Below, one piece after another: positions 24,601-35,632 of a stretch of 62,000 nt of DNA (position 1 is its first letter; the number at the start of each line of letters is the position of its first letter). A program made the translations under genes and the position numbers. Under the pieces are notes generated by a model, which ran no database searches, was not told where the DNA came from, and worked only from the letters and a program-made list of their open reading frames with translations. The stretch comes from Symsagittifera roscoffensis (lineage: Eukaryota; Xenacoelomorpha; Acoela; Convolutidae), in assembly GCF_963678635.1 (NCBI RefSeq), contig NC_087066.1:18743877-18805876 (forward strand), written 5' to 3'.

Positions 24601-25534
24601 ACCCCAACTAATTTTCTAGAGTCTTTGGAAGGTTTCCGGAATGTCAAAGAATGTCCCAAAAAAGGTTTTGGAAAGTTGGAAAAATTCATGGGAAAGTCAG
24701 CTAAGTTTTTGAAAAGGTTAAATTACTATCCCAATGAAACTTCTGATGATCCTTCAGAAGTTTGGCAAACAAGAGCCTTGAAACGTTTTTCTTTAAAATC
24801 ATAGCGACTATTTTCAAGAAACCTGGGAAAGCTAGCAAAAATCTTGGCATAGTTGAATTACGATCTACACGAGTTTTTAAAGAATCCTGGGAAGGTTGGC
24901 AAACGTCCTGAGAGAGCTAAATTGCTACCCCAACTAATGTTCTAGAGTCTTTGGAAGGTTTCCGGAATTTCAAAGAATGTCCAAAAAAGGTTTTGGAAAG
25001 TTGGAAAAATTCATGGGAAAGTCAGCTAAGTTTTTGAAAAGGTTAAATTACTATCCCAATGAAACTTCTGATGATCCTTCAGAAGTTTGGCAAACAAGAG
25101 CCTTGAAACGTTTTTCTTTAAAATCATAGCGACTGTTTTCAAGAAACCTGGGAAAGCTAGCACAAGTCTTGGCATAGTTAAATTACGATCTACACGAGTT
25201 TTTTTAAAGAATCCTGGGAAGTTTGGCAAACGTCCTGAGAGAGTTAAATTGCTATATAACAAATTTTTCTAGAGTCTTGGGAAAGTTTCGGAATGTCAAA
25301 GAATGTACTAAAAAAAGTTTTGGAAAGTTGGAAAAATTCATGGGAAAGTGAGCTAAGCTTTTGAAAAGGTTAAATTACTATCCCAATAAAATTTCTGATG
25401 ATCCTTAAGAAGATTGGTAAACAAAAACCTTCAAACGTTTTTTTTTAAAAATCATAGCGACTGTTTTCAAGAAACCTGGGAAAGCTAGCAAAAGTCTTGG
25501 CATAGTTGAATTACGATCTACACGAGTTTTTAAA
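21627..25534 (+). repeat. 1303-bp tetramer higher-order repeat, three copies
   Basis: Four distinct monomers repeat as a block: units start near 21627, 22927 and 24230. Markers repeat with them: AAGGATAAATTAC near 21781, 23085 and 24386; CCCCAACTAATGTTC in monomers starting at 22276, 23579 and 24882; and GCTATATAACAAATTT near 22645, 23948 and 25251. Differences between units are very few. In copy B the same monomer types are present but not in this triplicated arrangement, so the amplification is specific to copy A, or was lost from B. Confidence 0.92.
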
Positions 25535-28500
25535 GAATCCTGGGAAGGTTGGCAAACGTCCTGAGAGAGCTAAATTGCTACCCCAACTAATGTTCTAGAG
25601 TCTTTGGAAGGTTTCCGGAATTTCAAAGAATGTCCAAAAAAGGTTTTGGAAAGTTGGAAAAATTCATGGGAAAGTCAGCTAAGTTTTTGAAAAGGTTAAA
25701 TTACTATCCCAATAAAATTTCTGATGATCCTTAAGAAGATTGGTAAACAAAAACCTTCAAACGTTTTTTTTTAATCACAGCGACTGTTTTCTAGAAATCT
25801 GGGAAGGTTAGCAGAAGTCTTGGCATTGTTAAATTACGATCTACACGAATTTTTTTTTCTAAGAATCCTGGGAAGGTTGGCAAACGTCCTAAGAAAATTA
25901 ATTTGCTATCCCAACAAATTTTTCTGGAGTCTGTGGAAGGTTTTCGGAATGTCAAAAAAAGTCCGAAAACAGTTTTTGGAAAGTTAGAAAAATTCTTGGG
26001 AAAGTGCGCTGAATTTTTGAAAAGGTTAAATTACTATCCCAACGAAATTTCTGATGATCCTTTAGAAAACGTTTTTTTTTTTAAATCACAACAGCGACTG
26101 TTTTCTAGAAACCTGGGAAGGTTAGCAAAAGTCTTGGCATAGTTAAATTACGATATACACAAGTTTTTTTAAAGAATCCTGGGAAGGTTGGCAAACGTCC
26201 TGAGAGAGTTGAATGGCTATCCCAACTAATTTTTCTAGAGTCTTGGGAAAGTTTCCGGAATGTCAAAGAATGTTTCAAAAAAATTTTTTGGAAAGTTGAA
26301 AAAATTCTTGGGAAAGTCAGCTAAGTTTTTGAAAAGGTTAAATTACTATCCCAATGAAATTTCTGATGATCCTTCAGAAGTTTGGCAAACAAAAGCCTTG
26401 AAACGTTTTTCTTTAAAATCATAGCGACTGTTTTCAAGAAACCTGGGAAAGCTAGCAAAAGTCTTGGCATAGTTAAATTACGATCTACACGAGTTTTTAA
26501 AGAATCCTGGGAAGGTTGGCAAACGTCCTGAGAGAGCTAAATTGCTACCCCAACTAATTTTCTAGAGTCTTTGGAAGGTTTCCGGAATTTCAAAGAATGT
26601 CCAAAAAAGGTTTTGGAAAGTTGGAAAAATTCATGGGAAAGTCAGCTAAGTTTTTGAAAAGGTTAAATTACTTTCCCAATGAAACTTCTGATGATCCTTC
26701 AGAAGTTTGGCAAACAAGAGCCTTGAAACGTTTTTCTTTAAAATCATAGCGACTGTTTTCAAGAAACCTGGGAAAGCTAGCACAAGTCTTGGCATAGTTA
26801 AATTACGATCTACACGAGTTTTTAAAGAATCCTGGGAAGGTTGGCAAACGTCCTGAGAGAGCTAAATTGCTACCCGAACTAATTTTCTAGAGTCTTTGGA
26901 AGGTTTCCGGAATGTCAAAGAATGTCCCAAAAAAGGTTTTGGAAAGTTGGAAAAATTCATGGGAAAGTCAGCTAAGTTTTTGAAAAGGTTAAATTACTAT
27001 CCCAATGAAACTTCTGATGATCCTTCAGAAGTTTGGCAAACAAAAGCCTTGAAACGTTTTTCTTTAAAATCATAGCGACTGTTTTCAAGAAACCTGGGAA
27101 AGCTAGCAAAAGTCTTGGCATAGTTAAATTACGATCTACACGAGTTTTTAAAGAATCCTGGGAAGGTTGGCAAACGTCCTGAGAGAGCTAAATTGCTACC
27201 CCAACTAATTTTCTAGAGTCTTTGGAAGGTTTCCGGAATGTCAAAGAATGTCCCAAAAAAGGTTTTGGAAAGTTGGAAAAATTCATGGGAAAGTTAGCTA
27301 AGTTTTTGAAAAAGTTAAATTACTATCCCAATGAAACTTCTGATGATCCTTCAGAAGTTTGGCAATCAAAAGCCTTGAAACGTTTTTCTTTAAAATCATA
27401 GCGACTGTTTTCAAGAAACCTGGGAAAGCTAGCAAAAGTCTTGGCATAGTTAAATTACGATCTACACGAGTTTTTAAAGAATCCTGGGAAGGTTGGCAAA
27501 CGTCCTGAGAGAGCTAAATTGCTACCCCAACTAATTTTCTAGAGTCTTTGGAAGGTTTCCGGAATGTCAAAGAATGTCCCAAAAAAGGTTTTGGAAAGTT
27601 GGAAAAATTCATGGGAAGTCAGCCAAGTTTTTGAAAACGTTAAATTACTATCCCAATGAAACTTCTGATGATCCTTCAGAAGTTTGGCAAACAAGAGCCT
27701 TGAAACGTTTTTCTTTAAAATCATAGCGACTGTTTTCAAGAAACCTGGGAAAGCTAGCAAAAGTCTTGGCATTGTTAAATTACGATCTTCACGAGTTTTT
27801 TTAAAGAATCCTGGGAAGTTTGGCAAACGTACTGAGAGAGCTAAATTGCTACCCGAACTAATTTTCTAGAGTCTTTGAAAGGTTTCCGGAATGTCAAAGA
27901 ATGTCCCAAAAAAGGTTTTGGAAAGTTGGAAAAATTCATGGGAAAGTCAGCTAAGTTTTTGAAAAGGTTAAATTACTATCCCAATGAAACTTCTGATGAT
28001 CCTTCAGAAGTTTGGCAAACAAAAGCCTTGAAACGTTTTTCTTTAAAATCATAGCGACTGTTTTCAAGAAACCTGGGAAAGCTAGCAAAAGTCTTGGCAT
28101 AGTTAAATTACGATCTACACGAGTTTTTAAAGAATCCTGGGAAGGTTGGCAAACGTCCTGAGAGAGCTAAATTGCTACCCCAACTAATTTTCTAGAGTCT
28201 TTGGAAGGTTTCCGGAATGTCAAAGAATTTCCCAAAAAAGGTTTTGGAAAGTTGGAAAAATTCATGGGAAAGTCAGCTAAGTTTTTGAAAAAGTTAAATT
28301 ACTATCCCAATGAAACTTCTGATGATCCTTCAGAAGTTTGGCAAACAAAAGCCTTGAAACCTTTTTCTTTAAAATCATAGCGACTGTTTTCAAGAAACCT
28401 GGGAAAGCTAGCAAAAGTCTTGGCATAGTTAAATTACGATCTACACGAGTTTTTAAAGAATCCTGGGAAGGTTGGCAAACGTCCTGAGAGAGCTAAATTG

Positions 28501-30399
28501 CTACCCCAACTAATTTTCTAGAGTCTTTGGAAGGTTTCCGGAATGTCAAAGAATGTCCTAAAAAAAGGTTTTGGAAAGTTGGAAAAATTCATGGGAATTC
28601 AGCTAAGTTTTTGAAAAGGTTAAATTACTATCCCAATGAAACTTCTGATGATCCTTCAGAAGTTTGGCAAACAAGAGCCTTGAAACGTTTTTCTTTAAAA
28701 GCATAGCGACTGTTTTCAAGAAACCTGGGAAAGCTAGCAAAAGTCTTGGCATAGTTAAATTACGATCTACACGAGTTTTTTTAAAGAATCCTGGGAAGTT
28801 TGGCAAACGTTCTGAGAGAGCTAAATTGCTACCCCAACTAATTTTCTAGAGTCTTTGGAAGGTTTCCGGTATGTCAAAGAATGTCCCAAAAAAGGTTTTG
28901 GAAAGTTGGAAAAATTCATGGGAAGTCAGCTAAGTTTTTGAAAAGGTTAAATTACTATCCCAATGAAACTTCTGATGATCCTTCAGAAGTTTGGCAAACA
29001 AGAGCCTTGAAACGTTTTTCTTTAAAATCATAGCGACTGTTTTCAAGAAACCTGGGAAAGCTAGCAAAAGTCTTGGCATAGTTAAATTACGATCTACACG
29101 AGTTTTTTTAAAGAATCCTGGGAAGTTTGGCAAACGTCCTGAGAGAGTTAAATTGCTATCCCAACAAATTTTTCTAGAGTCTTGGGAAAGTTTCGAAATG
29201 TCAAAGAATGTCCTAAAAAAGTTTTGGAAAGTTGGAAAAATTCATGGGAAAGTGAGCTAAACTTTTGAAAAGGTTAAATTACTATCCCAATGAAATTTCT
29301 GATGATCCTTAAGAAGATTGGTAAACAAAAACCTTCAAACGATTTTTTTAATCACAGCGACTGTTTTCTAGAAATCTGGGAAGGTTAGCAGAAGTCTTGG
29401 CATTGTTAAATTATGATCTACACGAATTTTTTTTAAGAATCCTGGGAAGGTTGGCAAACGTCCTAAGAAAATTAATTTGCTATCCCAACAAATTTTTCTG
29501 GAGTCTGGGGAAGGTTTTCGGAATGTCAAAAAAAGTCCGAAAATAGTTTTTGGAAAGTTAGAAAAATTCTTGGGAAAGTGCGCTTAATTTTTGAAAAGGT
29601 TAAATTACTATCCCAACGAAATTTCTGATGATCCTTTAGAAAACGTTTTTTTTTAAATCACAACAGCGACTGTTTTCTAGAAACCTGGGAAGGTTAGCAA
29701 AAGTCTTGGCATAGTTAAATTACGATCGACACAAGTTTTTTAAAAGAATCCTGGGAAGGTTGGCAAACGTCCTGAGAGAGTTGAATGGCTTCCCAACAAA
29801 TTTTTCTAGAGTCTTGGGAAAGTTTCCGGAATGTCAAAGAATGTTTCAAAATAAATTTTTGGAAAGTTGAAAAAATTTTTGGGAAAGTCAGCTAAGTTTT
29901 TGAAAAGGTTAAATTACTATCCCAATGAAATTTCTGATGATCTTTCAGAAGTTTGGCAAACAAAAGCCTTGAAACGTTTTTCTTTAAAATCATAGCGACT
30001 GTTTTCAAGAAACCTGGGAAAGCTAGCAAAAGTCTTGGCATAGTTAAATTACGATCTACACGAGTTTTTAAAGAATCCTGGGAAGGTTGGCAAACGTCCT
30101 GAGAGAGTTAAATGGCTATCCCAACAAATTTTTCTAGAGTCTTGGGAAAGTTTCCGGAATGTCAAAGAATGTCCCAAAAAGGTTTTTGGAAAGTTGGAAA
30201 ACTCGTGGGAAAGTGAGCTAAGCTTTTGAAAAGGTTAAAGTAGTATCCAAATGAAATTTCTGATGATCTTTAAGAAGATTGGTAAACAAAAGGAATGAAA
30301 AGTTTTTTTTTAATCACAGCGACAGTTTTCTAGAAACATGGGAAGGTTAGCAAAAGTCTTGGCATTGTTAAATTACGATCTACACAAGTTTTTTTAAAA

Positions 30400-30464
30400 G
30401 AATCCTGGGAAGGTTGGCAAACGTCCTGAGAGAGTTGAATGGCTATCCCAACAAATTTTTCTAG
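30400..30464 (+). repeat. Subunit A of the reference monomer
   Basis: It is 65 bp. It opens with GAATCCTGGGAAGGTTGGC, carries ACGTCCTGAGAGAG, then a CTATCCCAAC core, and ends TTTTTCTAG. The junction with subunit B makes a TCTAGA hexamer, which is present in a large part of the monomers. Its TTGGCAAAC word is shared with subunit D and is the point of several out-of-register junctions in the array. Confidence 0.8.
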
Positions 30465-30529
30465 AGTCTTGGGAAAGTTTCCGGAATGTCAAAGAATGTT
30501 TCAAAAAAATTTTTTGGAAAGTTGAAAAA
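30465..30529 (+). repeat. Subunit B of the reference monomer
   Basis: It is 65 bp. It opens AGTCTTGGGAAAGTTTCC and contains the 8-bp palindrome TTCCGGAA (30479-30486), followed by TGTCAAAGAATGT and an A/T-rich run. This is the most diverged of the five subunits relative to the shared pattern. Variants with TCTTTGGAAGG or TCTGGGGAAGG at its start define subfamilies across the window. Confidence 0.75.
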
Positions 30530-30594
30530 ATTCTTGGGAAAGTCAGCTAAGTTTTTGAAAAGGTTAAATTACTATCCCAATGAAATTTCTGATG
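30530..30594 (+). repeat. Subunit C of the reference monomer
   Basis: It is 65 bp. It opens ATTCTTGGGAAAGTCAGC, then AAAAGGTTAAATTACTATC and CCAATGAAATTTCTGATG. The word GAAATTTC (30582-30589) is a perfect palindrome; many monomers have GAAACTTC or GAAAATTC instead, and these are useful subfamily markers. In the diverged class the same place reads GAGTTTTC. Confidence 0.8.
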
Positions 30595-30664
30595 ATCCTT
30601 CAGAAGTTTGGCAAACAAAAGCCTTGAAACTTTTTTCTTTAAAATCATAGCGACTGTTTTCAAG
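30595..30664 (+). repeat. Subunit D of the reference monomer
   Basis: It is 70 bp. It opens ATCCTTCAGAAGTTTGGC, then AAACAAAAGCCTTGAAAC, a T tract of variable length, and AGCGACTGTTTTCAAG. The T tract differs in length between otherwise near-identical monomers, so it is a slippage site. The end is TTTTCAAG here and TTTTCTAG in most monomers before 20 kb. Confidence 0.8.
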
Positions 30665-30727
30665 AAACCTGGGAAAGCTAGCAAAAGTCTTTGCATAGTT
30701 AAATTACGATCTACACGAGTTTTTAAA
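30665..30727 (+). repeat. Subunit E of the reference monomer
   Basis: It is 63 bp. It opens AAACCTGGGAAAGCTAGC, then AAAAGTCTTTGCATAG, TTAAATTACGATCTACAC and a T/A-rich end. With subunit D before it, the boundary forms TTCAAGAA (TTCTAGAA in other subfamilies). Subunits E and A share CCTGGGAAGGTT, a word at which E-to-A skips are seen elsewhere in the array. Confidence 0.8.
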
Positions 30728-31102
30728 GAATCCTGGGAAGGTTGGCAAACGTCCTGAGAGAGTTAAATGGCTATCCCAACAAATTTTTCTAGAGTCTTGG
30801 GAAAGTTTCCGGAATGTCAAAGAATGTCCCAAAAAGGTTTTTGGAAAGTTGGAAAACTCGTGGGAAAGTGAGCTAAGCTTTTGAAAAGGTTAAAGTAGTA
30901 TCCAAATGAAATTTCTGATGATCTTTAAGAAGATTGGTAAACAAAAGGAATGAAAAGTTTTTTTTTTATCACAGCGACAGTTTTCTAGAAACATGGGAAG
31001 GTTAGCAAAAGTCTTGGCATTGTTAAATTACGATCTACACAAGTTTTTTTTAAAGAATCCTGGGAAGGTTGGCAAACGTCCTGAGAGAGTTGAATGGCTA
31101 TC

Positions 31103-33425
31103 CCAACAAATTTTTCTAGAGTCTTGGGAAAGTTTCCGGAATGTCAAAGAATGTTTCAAAAAACTTTTTTGGAAAGTTGAAAAAATTCTTGGGAAAGTCA
31201 GCTAAGTTTTTGAAAAGGTTAAATTACTATCCCAATGAAATTTCTGATGATCCTTCAGAAGTTTGGCAAACAAAAGCCTTGAAACGTTTTTCTTTAAAAT
31301 CATAGCGACTGTTTTCAAGAAACCTGGGAAAGCTAGCAAAAGTCTTTGCATAGTTAAATTACGATCTACACGAGTTTTTTTAAAGAATCCTGGGAAGGTT
31401 GGCAAACGTCCTGAGAGAGCTAAATTGCTACCCCAACTAATTTTCTAGAGTCTTTGGAAGGTTTCCGGAATGTCAAAGAATGTCCCAAAAAAGGTTTTGG
31501 AAAGTTGGAAAATTTCATGAGAAAGTCAGCTAAGTTTTTGAAAAGGTTAAATCACTATCCCAATGAAACTTCTGATGATCCTTCAGAAGTTTGGCAAACA
31601 AGAGCCTTGAAACGTTTTTCTTTAAAATCATAGCGACTGTTTTCAAGAAACCTGGGAAAGCTAGCAAAAGTCTTGGCATAGTTAAATTACGATCTACACG
31701 AGTTTTTTTAAAGAATCCTGGGAAGTTTGGCAAACGTCCTGAGAGAGTTAAATTGCTATCCCAACAAATTTTTCTAGAGTCTTGGGAAAGTTTCGGAATG
31801 TCAAAGAATGTCCTAAAAAAAGTTTTGGAAAGTTGGAAAAATTCATGGGAAAGTGAGCTAAGCTTTTGAAAAGGTTAAATTACTATCCCAATGAAACTTC
31901 TGATGACCCTTAAGAAGATTGGTAAACAAAAACCTTCAAACGTTTTTTTTAAATCACAGCGACTGTTTTCTAGAAATCTGGGAAGGTTAGCAGAAGTCTT
32001 GGCATTGTTAAATTACGATCTACTCGAATTTTTATTTTAAGAATCCTGGGAAGGTTGGTAAACGTCCTAAGAAAATTAATTTGCTATCCCAACAAATTTT
32101 TCTAGAGTCTTGGGAAAGTTTCCGGAATGTCAAAGAATGTTTCAAAAAACTTTTTTGGAAAGTTGAAAAAATTCTTGGGAAAGTCAGCTAAGTTTTTGAA
32201 AAGGTTAAACTACTATCCCAATGAAATTTCTGATGATCCTTCAGAAGTTTGGCAAACAAAAGCCTTGAAACGTTTTTCTTTAAAATCATAGCGACTGTTT
32301 TCAAGAAACCTGGGAAAGCTAGCAAAAGTCTTTGCATAGTTAAATTACGATCTACACGAGTTTTTTTAAAGAATCCTGGGAAGTTTGGCAAACGTCCTGA
32401 GAGAGTTAAATTGCTATCCCAACAAATTTTTCTAGAGTCTTGGGAAAGTTTCCGGAATGTCAAAGAATGTTTCAAAAAACTTTTTTGGAAAGTTGAAAAA
32501 ATTCTTGGGAAAGTCAGCTAAGTTTTTGAAAAGGTTAAATTACTATCCCAATGAAATTTCTGATGATCCTTCAGAAGTTTGGCAAACAAAAGCCTTGAAA
32601 CGTTTTTCTTTAAAATCATAGCGACTGTTTTCAAGAAACCTGGGAAAGCTAGCAAAACTCTTTGCATAGTTAAATTACGATCTACACGAGTTTTTTTAAA
32701 GAATCCTGGGAAGGTTGGCAAACGTCCTGAGAGAGCTAAATTGCTACCCCAACTAATTTTCTAGAGTCTTTGGAAGGTTTCCGGAATGTCAAAGAATGTC
32801 CCAAAAAAGGTTTTGGAAAGTTGGAAAATTTCATGAGAAAGTCAGCTAAGTTTTTGAAAAGGTTAAATCACTATCCCAATGAAACTTCTGATGATCCTTC
32901 AGAAGTTTGGCAAACAAGAGCCTTGAAACGTTTTTCTTTAAAATCATAGCGACTGTTTTCAAGAAACCTGGGAAAGCTAGCAAAAGTCTTGGCATAGTTA
33001 AATTACGATCTACACGAGTTTTTTTAAAGAATCCTGGGAAGTTTGGCAAACGTCCTGAGAGAGTTAAATTGCTATCCCAACAAATTTTTCTAGAGTCTTG
33101 GGAAAGTTTCGGAATGTCAAAGAATGTCCTAAAAAAAGTTTTGGAAAGTTGGAAAAATTCATGGGAAAGTGAGCTAAGCTTTTGAAAAGGTTAAATTACT
33201 ATCCCAATGAAACTTCTGATGACCCTTAAGAAGATTGGTAAACAAAAACCTTCAAACGTTTTTTTTAAATCACAGCGACTGTTTTCTAGAAATCTGGGAA
33301 GGTTAGCAGAAGTCTTGGCATTGTTAAATTACGATCTACTCGAATTTTTATTTTAAGAATCCTGGGAAGGTTGGTAAACGTCCTAAGAAAATTAATTTGC
33401 TATCCCAACAAATTTTTCTGGAGTT
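31103..33425 (+). repeat. Local repeat at 1316-bp offset in copy A
   Basis: About 1.0 kb from 31103 returns 1316 bp later from about 32419, including AGTCTTTGCATAG, TTAAATCACTATCC and CTACTCGAATTTTTATTTT. The 32107-32418 interval between them is one more close copy of a neighbouring monomer. Copy B has this region only once (about 57060-58060), and the A/B offset drops by 1316 bp across it. Confidence 0.87.
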
Positions 33426-33670
33426 TGGGGAAGGTTTTCGGAATGTCAAAAAAAGTCCGAAAATAGTTTTTGGAAAGTTAGAAAAATTCTTGGGAAAGTG
33501 CGCTGAATTATTGAAAAGGTTAAATTACTATCCCAACGAAATTTCTGATGATCCTTTAGAAAACGTTTTTTTTTTTTTAAATCACAACAGCGACTGTTTT
33601 CTAGAAACCTGGGAAGGTTAGCAAAAGTCTTGGCATAGTTAAATTACGATCTACACGTGTTTTATTTAAA

Positions 33671-35632
33671 GAATCCTGGGAAGGTTGGCAAACGTCCTCA
33701 GAGAGTTAAATTGCTAACCCAACAAATTTTTCTAGAGTCTTGGGAAAAATTCGGAATGTCAAAGAATGTCCCAAAAAAGTTTTTGGAAAGTTGAAAAAAT
33801 TCTTGAGAAAGTCAGCTAAGTTTTTGAAAAGGTTAAATTACTATCCCAATGAAATTTCTGATGATCTTTCTGAAGTTTGGCAAACAAAAGCCTTGAAACG
33901 TTTTTTTTAAATCATAGCGACTGTTTTCAAGAAACCTGGGAAAGCTAGCAAAAGTGTTGGCATAGTTAAATTACGATCTACACGAGTTTTTTAGAGAATC
34001 CTGGGAAGGTTGAAAAACGTCCTGAGAGAGTTAAATTGCTACCCCAACAAATTTTCTAGAGTCTTTGGAAGGTTTCCGGAATGTCAAAGAATGTCACAAA
34101 AAAGGTTTTGGAGAGTTGGAAAAATTCATGGGAAAGTCAGCTAAGTTTTTGAAAAGGTTAAATTACTATCCCAATGAAAATTCTGATGATTCTTAAGAAG
34201 ATTGGTAAACAAAAGCCTTGAAACATTTTTTTTTAATCACAGCGACTGTTTTCTAGAAACCTGGGGGAAGGTTAGCAAAAGTCTTGGCATTGTTAAACTA
34301 CGATCTACACGAATTTTTTTAAAGAATCCTGGGAGGGTTGGCAAACGTCCTGAGAAAATTAAATTGCTATCCCAACAAATTTTTCTGGAGTCTGGGGAAG
34401 GTTTTCGGAATGTCAAAAAAAATGTCCGAAAATAGTTTTTGGAAAGTTAGAAAAATTCTTGGGAAAGTGCGCTGAATTTTTGAAATGGTTAAATTACTAT
34501 CCCAAAAAAAAATTTTTGATGATCCTTTAGAAATTTGGCAAACAAAAGCCTTGAAACGTTTTTCTAATCATAGCGACTGTTTTCAAGAAACCTGGGAAAG
34601 CTAGCAAAAGTCTTGTCATAGCTGAAGTACGATCTACACGAGTTTTTTAAAGAATCCTGGGAAGGTTGGCAAACGTCCTCAGAGAGTTAAATTGCTAACC
34701 CAACAAATTTTTCTAGAGTCTTGGGAAAAATTCGGAATGTCAAAGAATGTCCCAAAAAAGTTTTTGGAAAGTTGAAAAAATTCTTGAGAAAGTCAGCTAA
34801 GTTTTTGAAAAGGTTAAATTACTATCCCAATGAAATTTCTGATGATCTTTCTGAAGTTTGGCAAACAAAAGCCTTGAAACGTTTTTTTTAAATCATAGCG
34901 ACTGTTTTCAAGAAACCTGGGAAAGCTAGCAAAAGTGTTGGCATAGTTAAATTACGATCTACACGAGTTTTTTAGAGAATCCTGGGAAGGTTGAAAAACG
35001 TCCTGAGAGAGTTAAATTGCTACCCCAACAAATTTTCTAGAGTCTTTGGAAGGTTTCCGGAATGTCAAAGAATGTCACAAAAAAGGTTTTGGAGAGTTGG
35101 AAAAATTCATGGGAAAGTCAGCTAAGTTTTTGAAAAGGTTAAATTACTATCCCAATGAAAATTCTGATGATTCTTAAGAAGATTGGTAAACAAAAGCCTT
35201 GAAACATTTTTTTTTAATCACAGCGACTGTTTTCTAGAAACCTGGGGGAAGGTTAGCAAAAGTCTTGGCATTGTTAAACTACGATCTACACGAATTTTTT
35301 TAAAGAATCCTGGGAGGGTTGGCAAACGTCCTGAGAAAATTAAATTGCTATCCCAACAAATTTTTCTGGAGTCTGGGGAAGGTTTTCGGAATGTCAAAAA
35401 AAATGTCCGAAAATAGTTTTTGGAAAGTTAGAAAAATTCTTGGGAAAGTGCGCTGAATTTTTGAAATGGTTAAATTACTATCCCAAAAAAATTTTTTTGA
35501 TGATCCTTTAGAAATTTGGCAAACAAAAGCCTTGAAACGTTTTTCTAATCATAGCGACTGTTTTCAAGAAACCTGGGAAAGCTAGCAAAAGTCTTGTCAT
35601 AGCTGAAGTACGATCTACACGAGTTTTTTAAA
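33671..35632 (+). repeat. 981-bp trimer, two tandem copies
   Basis: Three monomers (33671-34651) are followed by a nearly identical block (34652-35632). Both begin with the private variant ACGTCCTCAGAGAG, where other monomers have CCTGAGAGAG; copy B at 58326 has the common form. Both contain CTGGGGGAAGGTTAGC and ATTTTTTTTTAATCACAG. The main difference between blocks is in the A/T run near 34505 and 35485. Confidence 0.92.

Larger units (their letters stand above)
30400..30727 (+). repeat. Representative monomer (328 bp) built of five ~65-bp subunits A-E
   Basis: I chose this monomer as a reference for the main class. It runs from GAATCCTGGG to the base before the next GAATCCTGGG at 30728. 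It splits into subunits of 65, 65, 65, 70 and 63 bp, each opening with a relative of TCCTGGGAAGGTT. Subunits A, C and E also share a middle of the type GTTAAATTRCTATCCCAA. The length is close to two short nucleosome repeats, which is common for satellites, but nothing here proves phasing. The five-part structure is my reading; a self dot-plot with a short word would show it as extra diagonals at about 65-bp spacing. Confidence 0.85.
25535..31102 (+). repeat. Monomer run of copy A matching copy B at constant offset
   Basis: About 17 monomers follow the same order as 51720-57060 with an almost constant offset of 25958 bp. The first monomer is a hybrid of two tetramer members: it starts with the AATGTTC type and ends with the AATAAAATTTC type. 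Other markers are ACCTTCAAACG, AATCTGGGAAGG, AAGTGCGCTGAATT, AAAGGAATGAAAAG (30287 and 30945) and GCATAGTTAAATTACG. Confidence 0.85.
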
